This document shows positions 44,046-53,033 of a stretch of 58,388 nucleotides of DNA, piece after piece. The notes under the pieces are model-generated. The model ran no database searches. It saw nothing but the letters and a program-made list of their open reading frames with translations, and was not told where the DNA came from. A program made the position numbers and the translations under genes. The stretch comes from Ruegeria denitrificans (GTDB taxonomy: Bacteria; Pseudomonadota; Alphaproteobacteria; Rhodobacterales; Rhodobacteraceae): NCBI RefSeq assembly GCF_001458295.1, contig NZ_CYUD01000018.1, positions 1-58,388 of the forward strand. Direction: 5' to 3'. How positions within the stretch are numbered: the first letter of the stretch is position 1; each line of letters opens with the position of its first letter.

Positions 44046-44746
44046 CAGGCGGGTTCCTTATGCGCCGTGGCTACGACCCAGAACTCGGGGTCTTCATAGA
44101 TGGTTGGGTCTTTGACATTGGCAAAGTGGAACGCTTCGCGCCGTTCGACACAGGTGCCGCAACGGCCGCAATGGTATTCACCCCCTTTGTAGCAGGACCA
44201 TGTCTGCGAAAAGGGTGTTTCGCATCGCGCCCCTTCGGTGACGATATCGGCTTTGCTGCGATGCACAAACGGGGTGAACAAGGACACGTCGGCGTAGCCA
44301 TCCAATGCGTGTTTCTGCATGGTCTCAAAGGCTTGCGTAAATTCCGGGCGGCAATCGGGATAGATAAAGTGATCCCCGCCATGCACAGCCGTTGCCACTG
44401 CATTCGCCCCGCTCGCTGCCGCCGCGCCAAACGCTACGGTCAGCATGATGGCGTTCCGATTGGGCACCACGGTAACACGCATGCTGTCTTCGGCATAATG
44501 CCCGTCTGGTACGTCAACATCATCGGTCAGCGCCGATCCGGTCAGAACGGCCCCGACCGGGCGCAGGTCGATGATGTCATGGGGGACACCCAGCCGTTTT
44601 GCGCAGAGTGCGGCATAGTCCAGCTCTTTCCTGTGACGCTGGCCGTAGTCAAAGGAAATTAGGCCCGTCAGCTGGTGATCGCGGGCCACCATATGCGCCA
44701 GCGACACCGAATCCAGCCCGCCCGAGCAGATTACGATCGTTTTCAT
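44045..44746 (-). CDS. queC: 7-cyano-7-deazaguanine synthase QueC
   Basis: 233 residues. The PP-loop ATP site is SGGLDSVSLAHMV at the N-terminus. The C-terminal zinc site is CYKGGEYHCGRCGTCVERREAF, with four cysteines. It turns the carboxy group of CDG into the nitrile preQ0 using ATP and ammonia. It is the first gene of the queuosine operon. The ribosome-binding site AAGGG (44759-44755) is also the 3' end of a preQ1 riboswitch, so translation is likely switched off by preQ1. Confidence 0.93.
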   Translation of the reverse strand: MKTIVICSGGLDSVSLAHMVARDHQLTGLISFDYGQRHRKELDYAALCAKRLGVPHDIIDLRPVGAVLTGSALTDDVDVPDGHYAEDSMRVTVVPNRNAIMLTVAFGAAAASGANAVATAVHGGDHFIYPDCRPEFTQAFETMQKHALDGYADVSLFTPFVHRSKADIVTEGARCETPFSQTWSCYKGGEYHCGRCGTCVERREAFHFANVKDPTIYEDPEFWVVATAHKEPA

Positions 44747-44754
44747 ATTTTGAA

Positions 44755-44789
44755 CCCTTGTTTTGTTACCCGGGTAGGCTGCGACCGGG
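44755..44789 (-). promoter_or_regulatory. preQ1-I riboswitch (translational, Tte-like) ahead of queC
   Basis: On the minus strand CCCGG and CCGGG form stem P1 around a loop starting TCGCAG. They are followed by the A-rich tail TAACAAAACAAGGG. This closely matches the well-known Thermoanaerobacter tengcongensis preQ1-I aptamer, which has the same GGTCGCAG loop and AACAAAACAAGGG tail. The AAGGG end is the queC ribosome-binding site, eight bases from the ATG. Ligand binding would draw the tail into the pseudoknot and hide the site. Confidence 0.88.
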
Positions 44790-44997
44790 ATGCGCCCTGT
44801 TACACGTGGGGACGGCGGGTGCCAACCCCAATTGGTTTCAATGCGGTCTCATGGTTCCCTTCTTCTATCTAGGTCAAAATGTCTGTGCATCCGCGATACT
44901 TTCGCGGACAGGTAGCAGCCTCTCCTGTATCGACCGTGTGGAGCGGGAGATCAGGCGCAGTCTCGAGCTTTGCCTTATGCCGATCAGCGAATATTGG

Positions 44998-45891
44998 TTA
45001 TGCGTCCTCGCGGCACAGAGCCTGACTGAGGCAATGCACGCCACCGCCGCCCAATGTGAACATGGACATGTCCGGGTCGTAAACCTCGAAACCCATGGCG
45101 CGCATCTTGGCGTTCAGGTCGGTGGCCCCGGCCATGGACAGAACCTTGCCTTCGCCAAGCGCGACAAGGTTAACGCCCAGGTTCTTTGCCTCACGATACG
45201 AGACATCGACAATCTCAATTCCCCAACCTCTGACGATATCCACCAGCCAGGGTTCCATCGCGTCGATACAGGCCACCGCAAGTTTTTCCGCCAGTGGCAC
45301 GATCAAGCCGTCCATGTGAACGAACTCGCGGCTGATCGGGGCAACCACAGCCTCCCACCCTTCGGCGCGGACGAATTCCGCGACCTGTTCAGAGCCCTCT
45401 TTCTCGGACCGTTCACCGCAATAGCCGATCAGCACCCGGCCGGGTTCAATGATATTGAAGTCACCGCCTTCAAAATGACCGGCAGTGGCAAATTTCCAGA
45501 TTGGAATATCGTTTTCCTGATAGAACTTAATGGCGGTGGCATAATCGGCGCGGCGGCATTTCAGCTGCATATGGCAGATAAGGGCACCCCACGGCGTCAT
45601 TGCCGAACTGTCGCGCGCAAAGAAATTGCGATGCAACACCTCATCACTGTCGAGGTAATGGCATGTGACGTCATTCTCCTCGTAGATCGAGACCATTTCG
45701 GAATGCTGCTTCATCGCCAGCTGCAAATCGAACGAGTGGCCGGTCTTTTCTGCATTGGCAAGCGTGCGCCCGATCAATGGCCCGGCTTCGACCCATTTGA
45801 AATACTCAGGCTTGCCCAACAAAACATCCGTCAGTTTGGCATAGTCGTTATTGATCCCCCATTTGCGGGTTGCGACGGTGCTGCTGTCCAT
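44998..45891 (-). CDS. Amidinotransferase/dimethylargininase-family hydrolase
   Basis: 297 residues of the guanidine-modifying superfamily (arginine deiminase, DDAH, amidinotransferases). The catalytic set is visible: HFEGGDFN with the acidic residues near 140, the His in FVHMDGLIV near 190, and the Cys in GGGVHCLSQAL near the C-terminus. Such enzymes attack the guanidinium carbon of arginine-like substrates, either hydrolysing it or transferring the amidino group. The length favours a hydrolase. The gene is divergent from a LysR regulator that precedes the hyuAB operon. The true substrate is unknown, with methylated arginine, arginine or another guanidino compound all possible. Confidence 0.72.
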   Translation of the reverse strand: MDSSTVATRKWGINNDYAKLTDVLLGKPEYFKWVEAGPLIGRTLANAEKTGHSFDLQLAMKQHSEMVSIYEENDVTCHYLDSDEVLHRNFFARDSSAMTPWGALICHMQLKCRRADYATAIKFYQENDIPIWKFATAGHFEGGDFNIIEPGRVLIGYCGERSEKEGSEQVAEFVRAEGWEAVVAPISREFVHMDGLIVPLAEKLAVACIDAMEPWLVDIVRGWGIEIVDVSYREAKNLGVNLVALGEGKVLSMAGATDLNAKMRAMGFEVYDPDMSMFTLGGGGVHCLSQALCREDA

Positions 45892-45973
45892 ATGTGCGAT
45901 CTCCGGGCAAAGGTTGTGTCACATCAAAGGGTGTCGCGCGCTATAGTTTGAGTAAATAGCAAATTCAGAGACT

Positions 45974-45997
45974 ATACTTGCATAACTTTACAAGTAT
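45974..45997. promoter_or_regulatory. Palindromic operator candidate between the hydrolase and LysR genes
   Basis: ATACTTG (45974-45980) and CAAGTAT (45991-45997) are perfect 7-base inverted repeats separated by 10 bases. They lie 10 bases upstream of the LysR start in the 115-base divergent intergenic region. The size and position fit a LysR recognition site, and autoregulation plus control of the divergent gene is the usual pattern for this family. Confidence 0.45.
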
Positions 45998-46006
45998 TGT
46001 TTTGTC

Positions 46007-46921
46007 ATGCTGCCCCCAAGTTTGTCCAAGTCTGATGTGCACTTGCTTTATGTGTTTTCCGTTGTGGTTGAATCCCGCGGATTTTCAGCAGCACAGATTG
46101 CGTTGAATGTGTCTGCGTCGACAATATCGCGGCAGATTTCCGATCTGGAAACGCGACTGGGCATAAGATTGTGTCAGCGGGGGCGCAAAGGGTTTCGCCT
46201 GACAGACAAGGGCGAGATCGTCTATTCCGCATCGCAAAATCTATTTGCGTCGCTGGAGCATTTTGGTGAGGTCGTCGCCGAAACACGCGGAAAGCTTGTG
46301 GGCCGTTTGTCCGTGGCCGCCATAGACAACTGGGTCCATAGCGACAACACACCAGTTATGAGGGCGCTTACAAAATTTACTCAAATCGCCCCGGAAGTGT
46401 CCCTTGAGCTGCATTCGTTACCGCCGGACAATATCGAAATCGCGGTTCAGGACGGGCAAGTGTCAGTCGGTGTCGGGGTGTTTCACAAGCACAAACCCGG
46501 CCTGATTTATGAACCTTTGGAGACAGAGAATATTGGTTTGTACTGCGGTCGAGGGCATCCCTTGTTTGATGCAACCACTTTGACAGATGTCGAAAAACTG
46601 TTGCCCACGGCAAATTACTGCAAACGTGCCTATCTGAACGAGGATCAGGTGGCCCCGATTTCGAGCGGGCTTCAATCGAACGCAAGCGCGCACCAGATTG
46701 AAGGTGTGGCCATGCTGGTTTTGACAGGCAATTACATTGGCTACCTACCGGAAGGTTTTGCGGATACATGGGTCCGCGAAGACCGATTGCGATCTGTCGG
46801 GGATGGCAGGTTCGATCTTAAGTCAGAGATCGAGCTGGTCAGAAAACGAGGAGAGGAGCCAAATCTGGTTGGCAAAACCTTCATACAGCTTCTGAAGGGC
46901 ACCACACCCTTTTCTAATTGA
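46007..46921 (+). CDS. LysR-family transcriptional regulator
   Basis: 304 residues. A winged helix-turn-helix occupies residues about 8-65 (YVFSVVVESRGFSAAQIAL, SASTISRQISDLETRLGIRL), and the C-terminal effector-binding domain begins near 90. It is divergent from the amidinotransferase-family gene and lies 260 bases upstream of hyuA on the same strand. It could therefore control either or both. The intergenic stretch to hyuA holds no recognised site. Confidence 0.8.
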   Translation: MLPPSLSKSDVHLLYVFSVVVESRGFSAAQIALNVSASTISRQISDLETRLGIRLCQRGRKGFRLTDKGEIVYSASQNLFASLEHFGEVVAETRGKLVGRLSVAAIDNWVHSDNTPVMRALTKFTQIAPEVSLELHSLPPDNIEIAVQDGQVSVGVGVFHKHKPGLIYEPLETENIGLYCGRGHPLFDATTLTDVEKLLPTANYCKRAYLNEDQVAPISSGLQSNASAHQIEGVAMLVLTGNYIGYLPEGFADTWVREDRLRSVGDGRFDLKSEIELVRKRGEEPNLVGKTFIQLLKGTTPFSN

Positions 46922-47183
46922 CCGCGGGAGGCTCGTCTCTGACGCAAGAAGTTCTGAATAGCCCACAAGAGGTGATATCAGGACGTTGTCGCTTGCAGGC
47001 CGTTTTGTCGCAAACTTGCTAGCGCCCCTTATTCTTAGTGAGTATGGAAATCCGTATGAGCTGTCTGTGTATCCCTAATCCCATGGATCGCCGGTCGACC
47101 GGGTGTGATCTCGTCCCGATGTTTCGGTAACCGCCCTTTGGGGTGTTTTGCCTGCTTACATTCAGACGACCACGGGATGATAC

Positions 47184-49277
47184 ATGACAACCGCGCTACG
47201 ACTTGCCATTGATATTGGTGGCACTTTTACCGACACCGTATTGGTTTCCGGTGAAGCCCAGATTTTGGCCTCGACCAAAACTTTGACGACCCATCAAAAC
47301 CCGGCAGATGGCGCTATGGAGGGTGCGCTGCGCGTGACCGCCGAAACCGGGCGCGCGCTGTCCGAGGTTACGGGTTTCATCCATGGCACAACCCTTGCCA
47401 CCAATGCGCTGATCGAACGGCGAGGCGCTGATGTCGCCACCATCTGCACTGAAGGGTTTCGCGATATCCTCGATATCGGGTACGAGCGGCGCTATTCCCA
47501 ATACGATATCAATCTGGAAAAGCCGGACCTTCTGGTGCCGCGCGAACGGTCCTTCGTCATCCGTGAACGCATGTCGGCCGAGGGTGCTGTTCTGATCCCA
47601 TTGGATGAGGCGCAGATTGACAATCTGTTGGCTCAGCTAGATGCCAGCGGGGCCGAGGCGGTGGCGATCGGCCTGATGCACGCTTATGCCAACCCGGCGC
47701 ACGAGTGTCGGCTGCGTGATCTGCTGGCTGAACATCGCCCTGACCTTACGGTTTCGATCTCCTCCGACGTCAGCCCCGAAGCGCGTGAATTCGATCGGCT
47801 CTGCACGACGGTTGCGAACGCCTATATCCAACCGTTGATGGAAAGCTATCTGACGCGGTTCGTGGATCAGTTTGCAGCCCAAGGTGTGACCTGCCCGATT
47901 CTGATGATGACCGCAGGGGGTGGCATGTGCACGGTTGAAACTGCGGCGCGCTTCCCAATCCGTTTGGTCGAATCCGGCCCGGCGGGCGGCGCGATTCTGG
48001 CCGCTCGTATCGCTGCACGGGCAGGGCTGGATGAGGTGCTGTCTTTCGATGTGGGCGGCACCACGGCCAAGCTGTGCTTGATTAACAACGCGCGCCCACA
48101 AACCTCTCGTGCGTTTGAAATCGCTCGCGCGGCACGGTTCATAAAAGGCTCGGGCATGCCGGTGCGCATCCCGGTGATTGAGATGATCGAGATAGGCGCA
48201 GGCGGTGGTTCAATTGCGGGCGTGGACCGTTTGGGCCGCCTGACCGTTGGACCGAAATCCGCAGGGTCCGAGCCGGGGCCGGTGGCCTTTATGCGCGGCG
48301 GCACTGAACCCACCGTGACGGACAGCGATATCACGCTGGGCTATATCGTACCGGATACTTTTGCCGAAGGGCATATTAAGCTGAACCCCGAAGACTCCAA
48401 GACCGCGTTGACCCGTGTAATCGGTGAAAGGTTGGCCCTGGACGCGGTAGGATCGGCAGACGGGATCAGCCGGATCGTGGATGAAAGCATGGCCAGCGCC
48501 GGGCGGATGCACGCTGTTGAATCGGGCAAGGATCTGGGTTCGCGTACGATGATCGCCTTTGGGGGTAACGGACCGTTGCATGCCAGCCGGGTTGCCCGCT
48601 CGGCCGGAGTGTCGCGGATCGTGATCCCGCCCAATCCGGGCGTTGGATCGGCGGTAGGGTTCCTGTTCGCGCCAGTGTCGTTCGAGATCGTCCGCTCGCG
48701 CTATTCGCTGTTGGAAACTATGGATATGAACGGCGTGAACGGGTTGTTCGGCGCCATGATCGCCGAGGCGAAACAAGTTGTGGCGCAAGGCGCGGACGGT
48801 GCGCTGACCGAAACCCTCCGCACTGCCTTCATGCGCTATAACGGGCAGGGGCATGAGATCGAGATCTCTCTGCCGGATCGCGCGTTGACTGCCGAAGATA
48901 TTGCCCCTCTGACCGCTGCGTTTGAAGAGGAATACCGTAAGCAATTCTCGCGACCTGTGCCAGGGATGGAGATCGAGATCCTGAACTGGGCCGTGCGCGT
49001 GGCGACGCTGGATGAGGCGATTCCGTCTGTGCCCGAAACCCGTGAGCACACAGTGTTCAACGTTACCGAGACGCGCCCCATCATCTGTGATGTGGACGGC
49101 AAAGCGAGGGACGCGGCTTTTGTTGCCCGCGCCGATATGAAACCCGGAGACCATGTACCGGGGCCTGCGCTGATCCATGAACCTCAGACCACCACGCTCG
49201 TATCCGCTGATTTCTCGGCCCATATGGATGCCATCGGCAACCTTGTCCTGACCCAAGACCAGAAAGGAGGCGCATGA
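47184..49277 (+). CDS. hyuA: Hydantoinase/oxoprolinase A subunit (ATP-binding)
   Basis: 697 residues. The N-terminal LAIDIGGTFTDTVLV is the first phosphate-binding motif of the ASKHA fold, and SFDVGGTTAKLCLI is the second. FGGNGPLHASRVARSAG is the adenosine-site block. The family cleaves cyclic amides such as hydantoins, 5-oxoproline, N-methylhydantoin or caprolactam using ATP, together with the B subunit. It is first in a four-gene operon in which each start overlaps the previous stop as ATGA. No strong ribosome-binding site precedes the ATG at 47184. The actual cyclic substrate cannot be read from sequence. Confidence 0.82.
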   Translation: MTTALRLAIDIGGTFTDTVLVSGEAQILASTKTLTTHQNPADGAMEGALRVTAETGRALSEVTGFIHGTTLATNALIERRGADVATICTEGFRDILDIGYERRYSQYDINLEKPDLLVPRERSFVIRERMSAEGAVLIPLDEAQIDNLLAQLDASGAEAVAIGLMHAYANPAHECRLRDLLAEHRPDLTVSISSDVSPEAREFDRLCTTVANAYIQPLMESYLTRFVDQFAAQGVTCPILMMTAGGGMCTVETAARFPIRLVESGPAGGAILAARIAARAGLDEVLSFDVGGTTAKLCLINNARPQTSRAFEIARAARFIKGSGMPVRIPVIEMIEIGAGGGSIAGVDRLGRLTVGPKSAGSEPGPVAFMRGGTEPTVTDSDITLGYIVPDTFAEGHIKLNPEDSKTALTRVIGERLALDAVGSADGISRIVDESMASAGRMHAVESGKDLGSRTMIAFGGNGPLHASRVARSAGVSRIVIPPNPGVGSAVGFLFAPVSFEIVRSRYSLLETMDMNGVNGLFGAMIAEAKQVVAQGADGALTETLRTAFMRYNGQGHEIEISLPDRALTAEDIAPLTAAFEEEYRKQFSRPVPGMEIEILNWAVRVATLDEAIPSVPETREHTVFNVTETRPIICDVDGKARDAAFVARADMKPGDHVPGPALIHEPQTTTLVSADFSAHMDAIGNLVLTQDQKGGA

Positions 49278-50929
49278 TGACCGGTGAGCTTTCCCCCGCC
49301 CGCCTGCAAGTGATGTGGAACCGTCTGCTGGCGGTGGTCGAGGAACAGGGTCAGACCCTGATCCGCGCCGCATTTTCACCCATCGTGCGTGAATGCGGTG
49401 ATATCTCGGCCGGAATTTTTGACGTGAATGGCCGGATGCTGGCGCAGGCCGTAACCGGCACGCCCGGTCATATCAACACCATGGCCGAGGCTGTGCTGTA
49501 TCTGCGTGGGCAATTCTCGCTGCAGGACATGAAGCCCGGCGACATCTACATGACCAATGACCCATGGCTGGCCTCGGGTCATTTGAATGACTTCCTGTTG
49601 ATGATGCCCGCTTTCAAGGATGGCAAGGTGGTGGGCTTTACTTCTTGTACGTCGCATCTGGTGGATCTGGGCGGTTTGGGCATGGGACCCGAAGGATCGG
49701 ACATTTATGACGAAGGGCTTTTGATTCCGCCATGTAAATTGGTTGAGGCCGGAACACCCAATGCGCTGCTGATGGATATCATCCGTGCCAACTCGCGCGA
49801 GCCGATCGCCAATGAGGGTGACATTTACGCTCTGATCGCCTGTTGCGAGGCCGGGGTAACCCGTCTGGTGGCGATGATGGACGAGTTCGGGATCGACGAT
49901 CTGGATATGCTGGGCAGCTATATCATCGACACCTCGCGCAAAGGGGCGTTACAGGCCATCGCCGAGGTGCCTGAAGGCGTCTTCAAGAACGTGCTGCGCA
50001 TGGACGGCTATGAGAATGAGCTGGAATTGCACGCGACCCTGACCGTAACCAAAGACGGGATGCATGTGGATTTCACCGGAACATCAGGCTGTTCGAAAAA
50101 GGGCATCAACGTGCCCCTCAACTATGCCACCGCTTATACGGTTTTCGCATTGCGCTGCATCGTCGGGCCGGACATTCCCAATAACGCGGGCTCGCTGGAA
50201 CCGTTCACAGTTGACGGCCCCAAGGGCTGTATCCTAAACGCCCAACGTCCGGTGCCGGTGGCAATGCGACATACGCTGGGGCAGGTGACCCCCGATCTTG
50301 TGCTGGGTTGCCTGCATCAGGCGCTGCCGGATCAAGTCCCGGCCGAGGGTGCCTCGTGCATGTTCGACCTGCCCATGCGTCATGCGCCGGAAGTTGCGGC
50401 CAATGGTGGGCGTGAGTTTGCTATTGAACCTGTCCATAACGGCGGCACCGGTGCGCGGCCCCATGCGGATGGGTTGTCGGCGACGGCCTATCCTTCGGGC
50501 GTCTTCGGGTCTCAGGTTGAAATCACCGAAAGCGTTGCGCCTGTGGTGATGTGGCGGCGCGAGTTGCTGCCGGATTCCGGTGGGGCGGGCAAGTATCGCG
50601 GCGGGCTTGGGCAGAGGATCGAGATGACCTCGTCGAACGACGCGCCGTTTATCGTTTTCCTGTCGGTCGAGCGGCTAAAATTCCCGGCTCTGGGTCGAAT
50701 GGGCGGGCAGCCCGGAGCGCCGGGGCGCATCCGGTTCCGCGATGGTGACAGCGACATCCCGGGCAAGGGCGAACTGCGGGTTGAAGGTGGTGACTATCTG
50801 ATTTTCGACACGCCCGGCGGCGGCGGATTTGGCGATCCGGCAGAACGAGACCCCGAGGCGCTGGAACTGGACCTGAGACGCGGACTGGTCACTGAATCTG
50901 GCGCAAAAGCGTATGGCGGTGCGTCATGA
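49274..50929 (+). CDS. hyuB: Hydantoinase B/oxoprolinase B subunit
   Basis: 551 residues, the usual length. DPWLASGHLNDFLLM contains the conserved metal-site His and Asp. PFTVDGPKGCILNA and GGGGFGDPAERDPEALELDL are typical B-subunit blocks. It is the partner of the A subunit. The start overlaps the hyuA stop by four bases, with AAGGAGG just upstream. A second in-frame ATG follows immediately at 49277. It probably forms a stoichiometric complex with HyuA. Confidence 0.82.
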   Translation: MMTGELSPARLQVMWNRLLAVVEEQGQTLIRAAFSPIVRECGDISAGIFDVNGRMLAQAVTGTPGHINTMAEAVLYLRGQFSLQDMKPGDIYMTNDPWLASGHLNDFLLMMPAFKDGKVVGFTSCTSHLVDLGGLGMGPEGSDIYDEGLLIPPCKLVEAGTPNALLMDIIRANSREPIANEGDIYALIACCEAGVTRLVAMMDEFGIDDLDMLGSYIIDTSRKGALQAIAEVPEGVFKNVLRMDGYENELELHATLTVTKDGMHVDFTGTSGCSKKGINVPLNYATAYTVFALRCIVGPDIPNNAGSLEPFTVDGPKGCILNAQRPVPVAMRHTLGQVTPDLVLGCLHQALPDQVPAEGASCMFDLPMRHAPEVAANGGREFAIEPVHNGGTGARPHADGLSATAYPSGVFGSQVEITESVAPVVMWRRELLPDSGGAGKYRGGLGQRIEMTSSNDAPFIVFLSVERLKFPALGRMGGQPGAPGRIRFRDGDSDIPGKGELRVEGGDYLIFDTPGGGGFGDPAERDPEALELDLRRGLVTESGAKAYGGAS

Positions 50930-51993
50930 TCCGGGCGGTCGATCACGTTCGGTCCATGGCGGCCTATGCTTTGGCTGATTTGGGCGGGTCAGAGACCGTT
51001 TCGTTGGCCCAGAACGAAAGCGCCTTTCCAGCCAGTCCGGCAGCAATCGCCGCGGGGCAGGCGGCCTTGACGCAGATGCCTCTCTATCCTGATCCTGACT
51101 GGCCCGAACTACGCGCGGCGATTGCCGAAACGCATGGCGTGAAGGCTGAAAATATCCTGTGTGGTGCGGGTTCGATGGAGCTGATCGGCTGTCTCATCCG
51201 CGCTTTTTCCGGGCCTGGCGATCGGGTTTTGGGTACGGATTACGGCTACGCCTATGTGGCCTCAGCCACGGCGCAGGTGCAGGCGGACTACGTCAAGGCG
51301 CGTGAAGTTGATCTGTCAGTATCGGTTGATGACATTCTAACCGCCGTCACGCCCCAAACACGGATCGTATTTGTCTGCAACCCGGGCAACCCGACGGGGA
51401 CCCTGATCCCGAATACCGAGGTCATCCGTCTGCAAGACGCTCTGCCCGAGGGCGTCCTGTTGGTGGTTGATCAGGCCTATGCGGAATTCGCAGATCAGGA
51501 TCAGAACCCCACTGAAATCTTTGAGCTGGTGGATCGGGGCGATACGGTGGTCATGCGCACCTTTTCCAAGGCTTTTGGTCTGGCCGGTGCACGCGTGGGT
51601 TGGGGCCTGTTCCCGCCTGTAATTGAACGAGAGGTGCGCAAGATCCTAAACCCCAACAATGTTTCGATCCCGTCGCAAGCCATGGCAACCGCCGCGATGC
51701 AGGATCAGGCTCATATGTGCGATACGGTGACAAAAACAGCTGTCATCCGCGATCAGTTTGCCGAGGAATGCCGCGCGCTGGGGCTGACGGTTGCGCCCAG
51801 CCACACCAACTTTGTGCTGATCCGCTTCGCCAATGTTGAAGCGGCACAAAAGGCGGATACTGCCCTGCGTGCCCAAGGGCTTCTGATGCGCGGTATGGGT
51901 GGATATGGCTTGGCTGATTGCCTGCGTGCCACGATCTGTGCGCAAGACATCATGGATCGCTGTCTGGCCGTTCTGAAAGAGGTGACATCATGA
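50926..51993 (+). CDS. Fold-type I aminotransferase (HisC-like)
   Basis: 355 residues, similar in length and motifs to histidinol-phosphate aminotransferases. YPDPDWPELRAAIAETHGV lies near the N-terminus and CNPGNPTGTLIP binds the cofactor. VVDQAYAEF has the Asp/Tyr pair, and the PLP lysine is in RTFSKAFGLAGARVGW. It lies between hyuB and a racemase-like gene with ATGA overlaps on both sides, so it belongs to a catabolic pathway rather than to histidine synthesis. Its amino donor or acceptor is probably the amino acid released from the cyclic substrate, which is an inference. Confidence 0.72.
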   Translation: MIRAVDHVRSMAAYALADLGGSETVSLAQNESAFPASPAAIAAGQAALTQMPLYPDPDWPELRAAIAETHGVKAENILCGAGSMELIGCLIRAFSGPGDRVLGTDYGYAYVASATAQVQADYVKAREVDLSVSVDDILTAVTPQTRIVFVCNPGNPTGTLIPNTEVIRLQDALPEGVLLVVDQAYAEFADQDQNPTEIFELVDRGDTVVMRTFSKAFGLAGARVGWGLFPPVIEREVRKILNPNNVSIPSQAMATAAMQDQAHMCDTVTKTAVIRDQFAEECRALGLTVAPSHTNFVLIRFANVEAAQKADTALRAQGLLMRGMGGYGLADCLRATICAQDIMDRCLAVLKEVTS

Positions 51994-52730
51994 TCTATGA
52001 AACCCGCAGACGGGCAAAAATTGGCGTCTTGGTGCCTTTTACCAACACCAATCTCGAAGCAGACATGATACTGATGCGATGTCCTGACACGACGGTGCAT
52101 TTCCAGCGTATGGGCGGATATGATGTGGATGAAATCCCGGGCTCTGACCAGATGGCGGGCCTTGGAGCATCTGATATCAGTCACGACCTGAAGATGATCT
52201 CGGGCATACGTCCTGATGTGGTGTTGTATGGCTGCACTTCGGCGACCTTGACGCATGGTCCGTCGTTTGACGAACAGCTGGCACAGGACATCAAGGCCGG
52301 TTCAGGCGCGTTGTCTATCACTGCTGCTGGGGCGTTGGTGGGTGCGATCAAGGTTCTGGGTGTGACCAAGATCGGGTTTTCTTCACCCTATCTGGGTGAA
52401 ATCAACACGCAGGCCGTCGATTTCCTGGCTCAAAACCAGATCACAACGGTCAAATGTGCTGATATCGGTCGTGAGCTGGGGAATTACGGGCAAGGCGAAC
52501 TGACCCCGGATGAGGTTTTCGACCTTGCATGTCGGGCCGACCACCCCGAAGCCGAAGCCATTGTCCTTAGCTGTACCGACATGCGCGCGGTCGAAGCCAT
52601 CGACCGGATCGAAGCTGCCCTGGGCAAACCTGTGGTGACATCCAATCAGGCGATGATGTTTGCGCTGATGCGGGCTTTGGGTCTATCTTGGCAGGGCAAT
52701 GTGCCTGGGCGGCTGTTTGAATTTCTGTAA
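51990..52730 (+). CDS. Asp/Glu racemase superfamily protein, maleate isomerase/arylmalonate decarboxylase type
   Basis: 246 residues from the ATG at 51990, which overlaps the aminotransferase stop (ATGA). A longer in-frame start lies inside that gene. It carries the two-cysteine active site of this superfamily: LYGCTSATLTHG near residue 75 and VLSCTDMRAVEAI near residue 192. Both the N-terminal GVLVPFTNTNLEAD and the C-terminal TSNQAMMFALMRALG fit the maleate isomerase/AMDase group rather than classical hydantoin racemases. In this operon it could racemise or isomerise an intermediate of cyclic-amide breakdown. Confidence 0.72.
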   Translation: MIYETRRRAKIGVLVPFTNTNLEADMILMRCPDTTVHFQRMGGYDVDEIPGSDQMAGLGASDISHDLKMISGIRPDVVLYGCTSATLTHGPSFDEQLAQDIKAGSGALSITAAGALVGAIKVLGVTKIGFSSPYLGEINTQAVDFLAQNQITTVKCADIGRELGNYGQGELTPDEVFDLACRADHPEAEAIVLSCTDMRAVEAIDRIEAALGKPVVTSNQAMMFALMRALGLSWQGNVPGRLFEFL

Positions 52731-53033
52731 GTAAAGGCCGGGGTTCGTGGCCCGACTTGTTTTCTACAATACTTCATGGTCTTGCAGGTCTTGCTGCTGC
52801 ATCGCAGTTGCCCGTCCAACAGCGGTTTTTTGAATCTCTATGTTTGTCCACGCGTGATCACTGTTGCGCCACGGCGGTGTGGCTTGGTAGGCGAGCGACC
52901 TTCGTTTGTATTCAAATCCGGGTAAACAAATTGGGATGTTTCTTGCAACCATCTGGAAACAAGGAATTGCACACTCTAAGCTCTGGCCGGTCAGACCCGA
53001 GTTTTTGCCGCCAACAGCCGTTTTGGAACACAA
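52731..53033 (+). other. Intergenic region before the adenylate cyclase
   Basis: About 300 bases with no supported gene. A GC-rich stretch followed by TTGTTTT just after 52735 may end the hyu operon, but its stem is too imperfect to call. The reading frame of the cyclase stays open back to 52980 with no better start codon. Confidence 0.4.
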
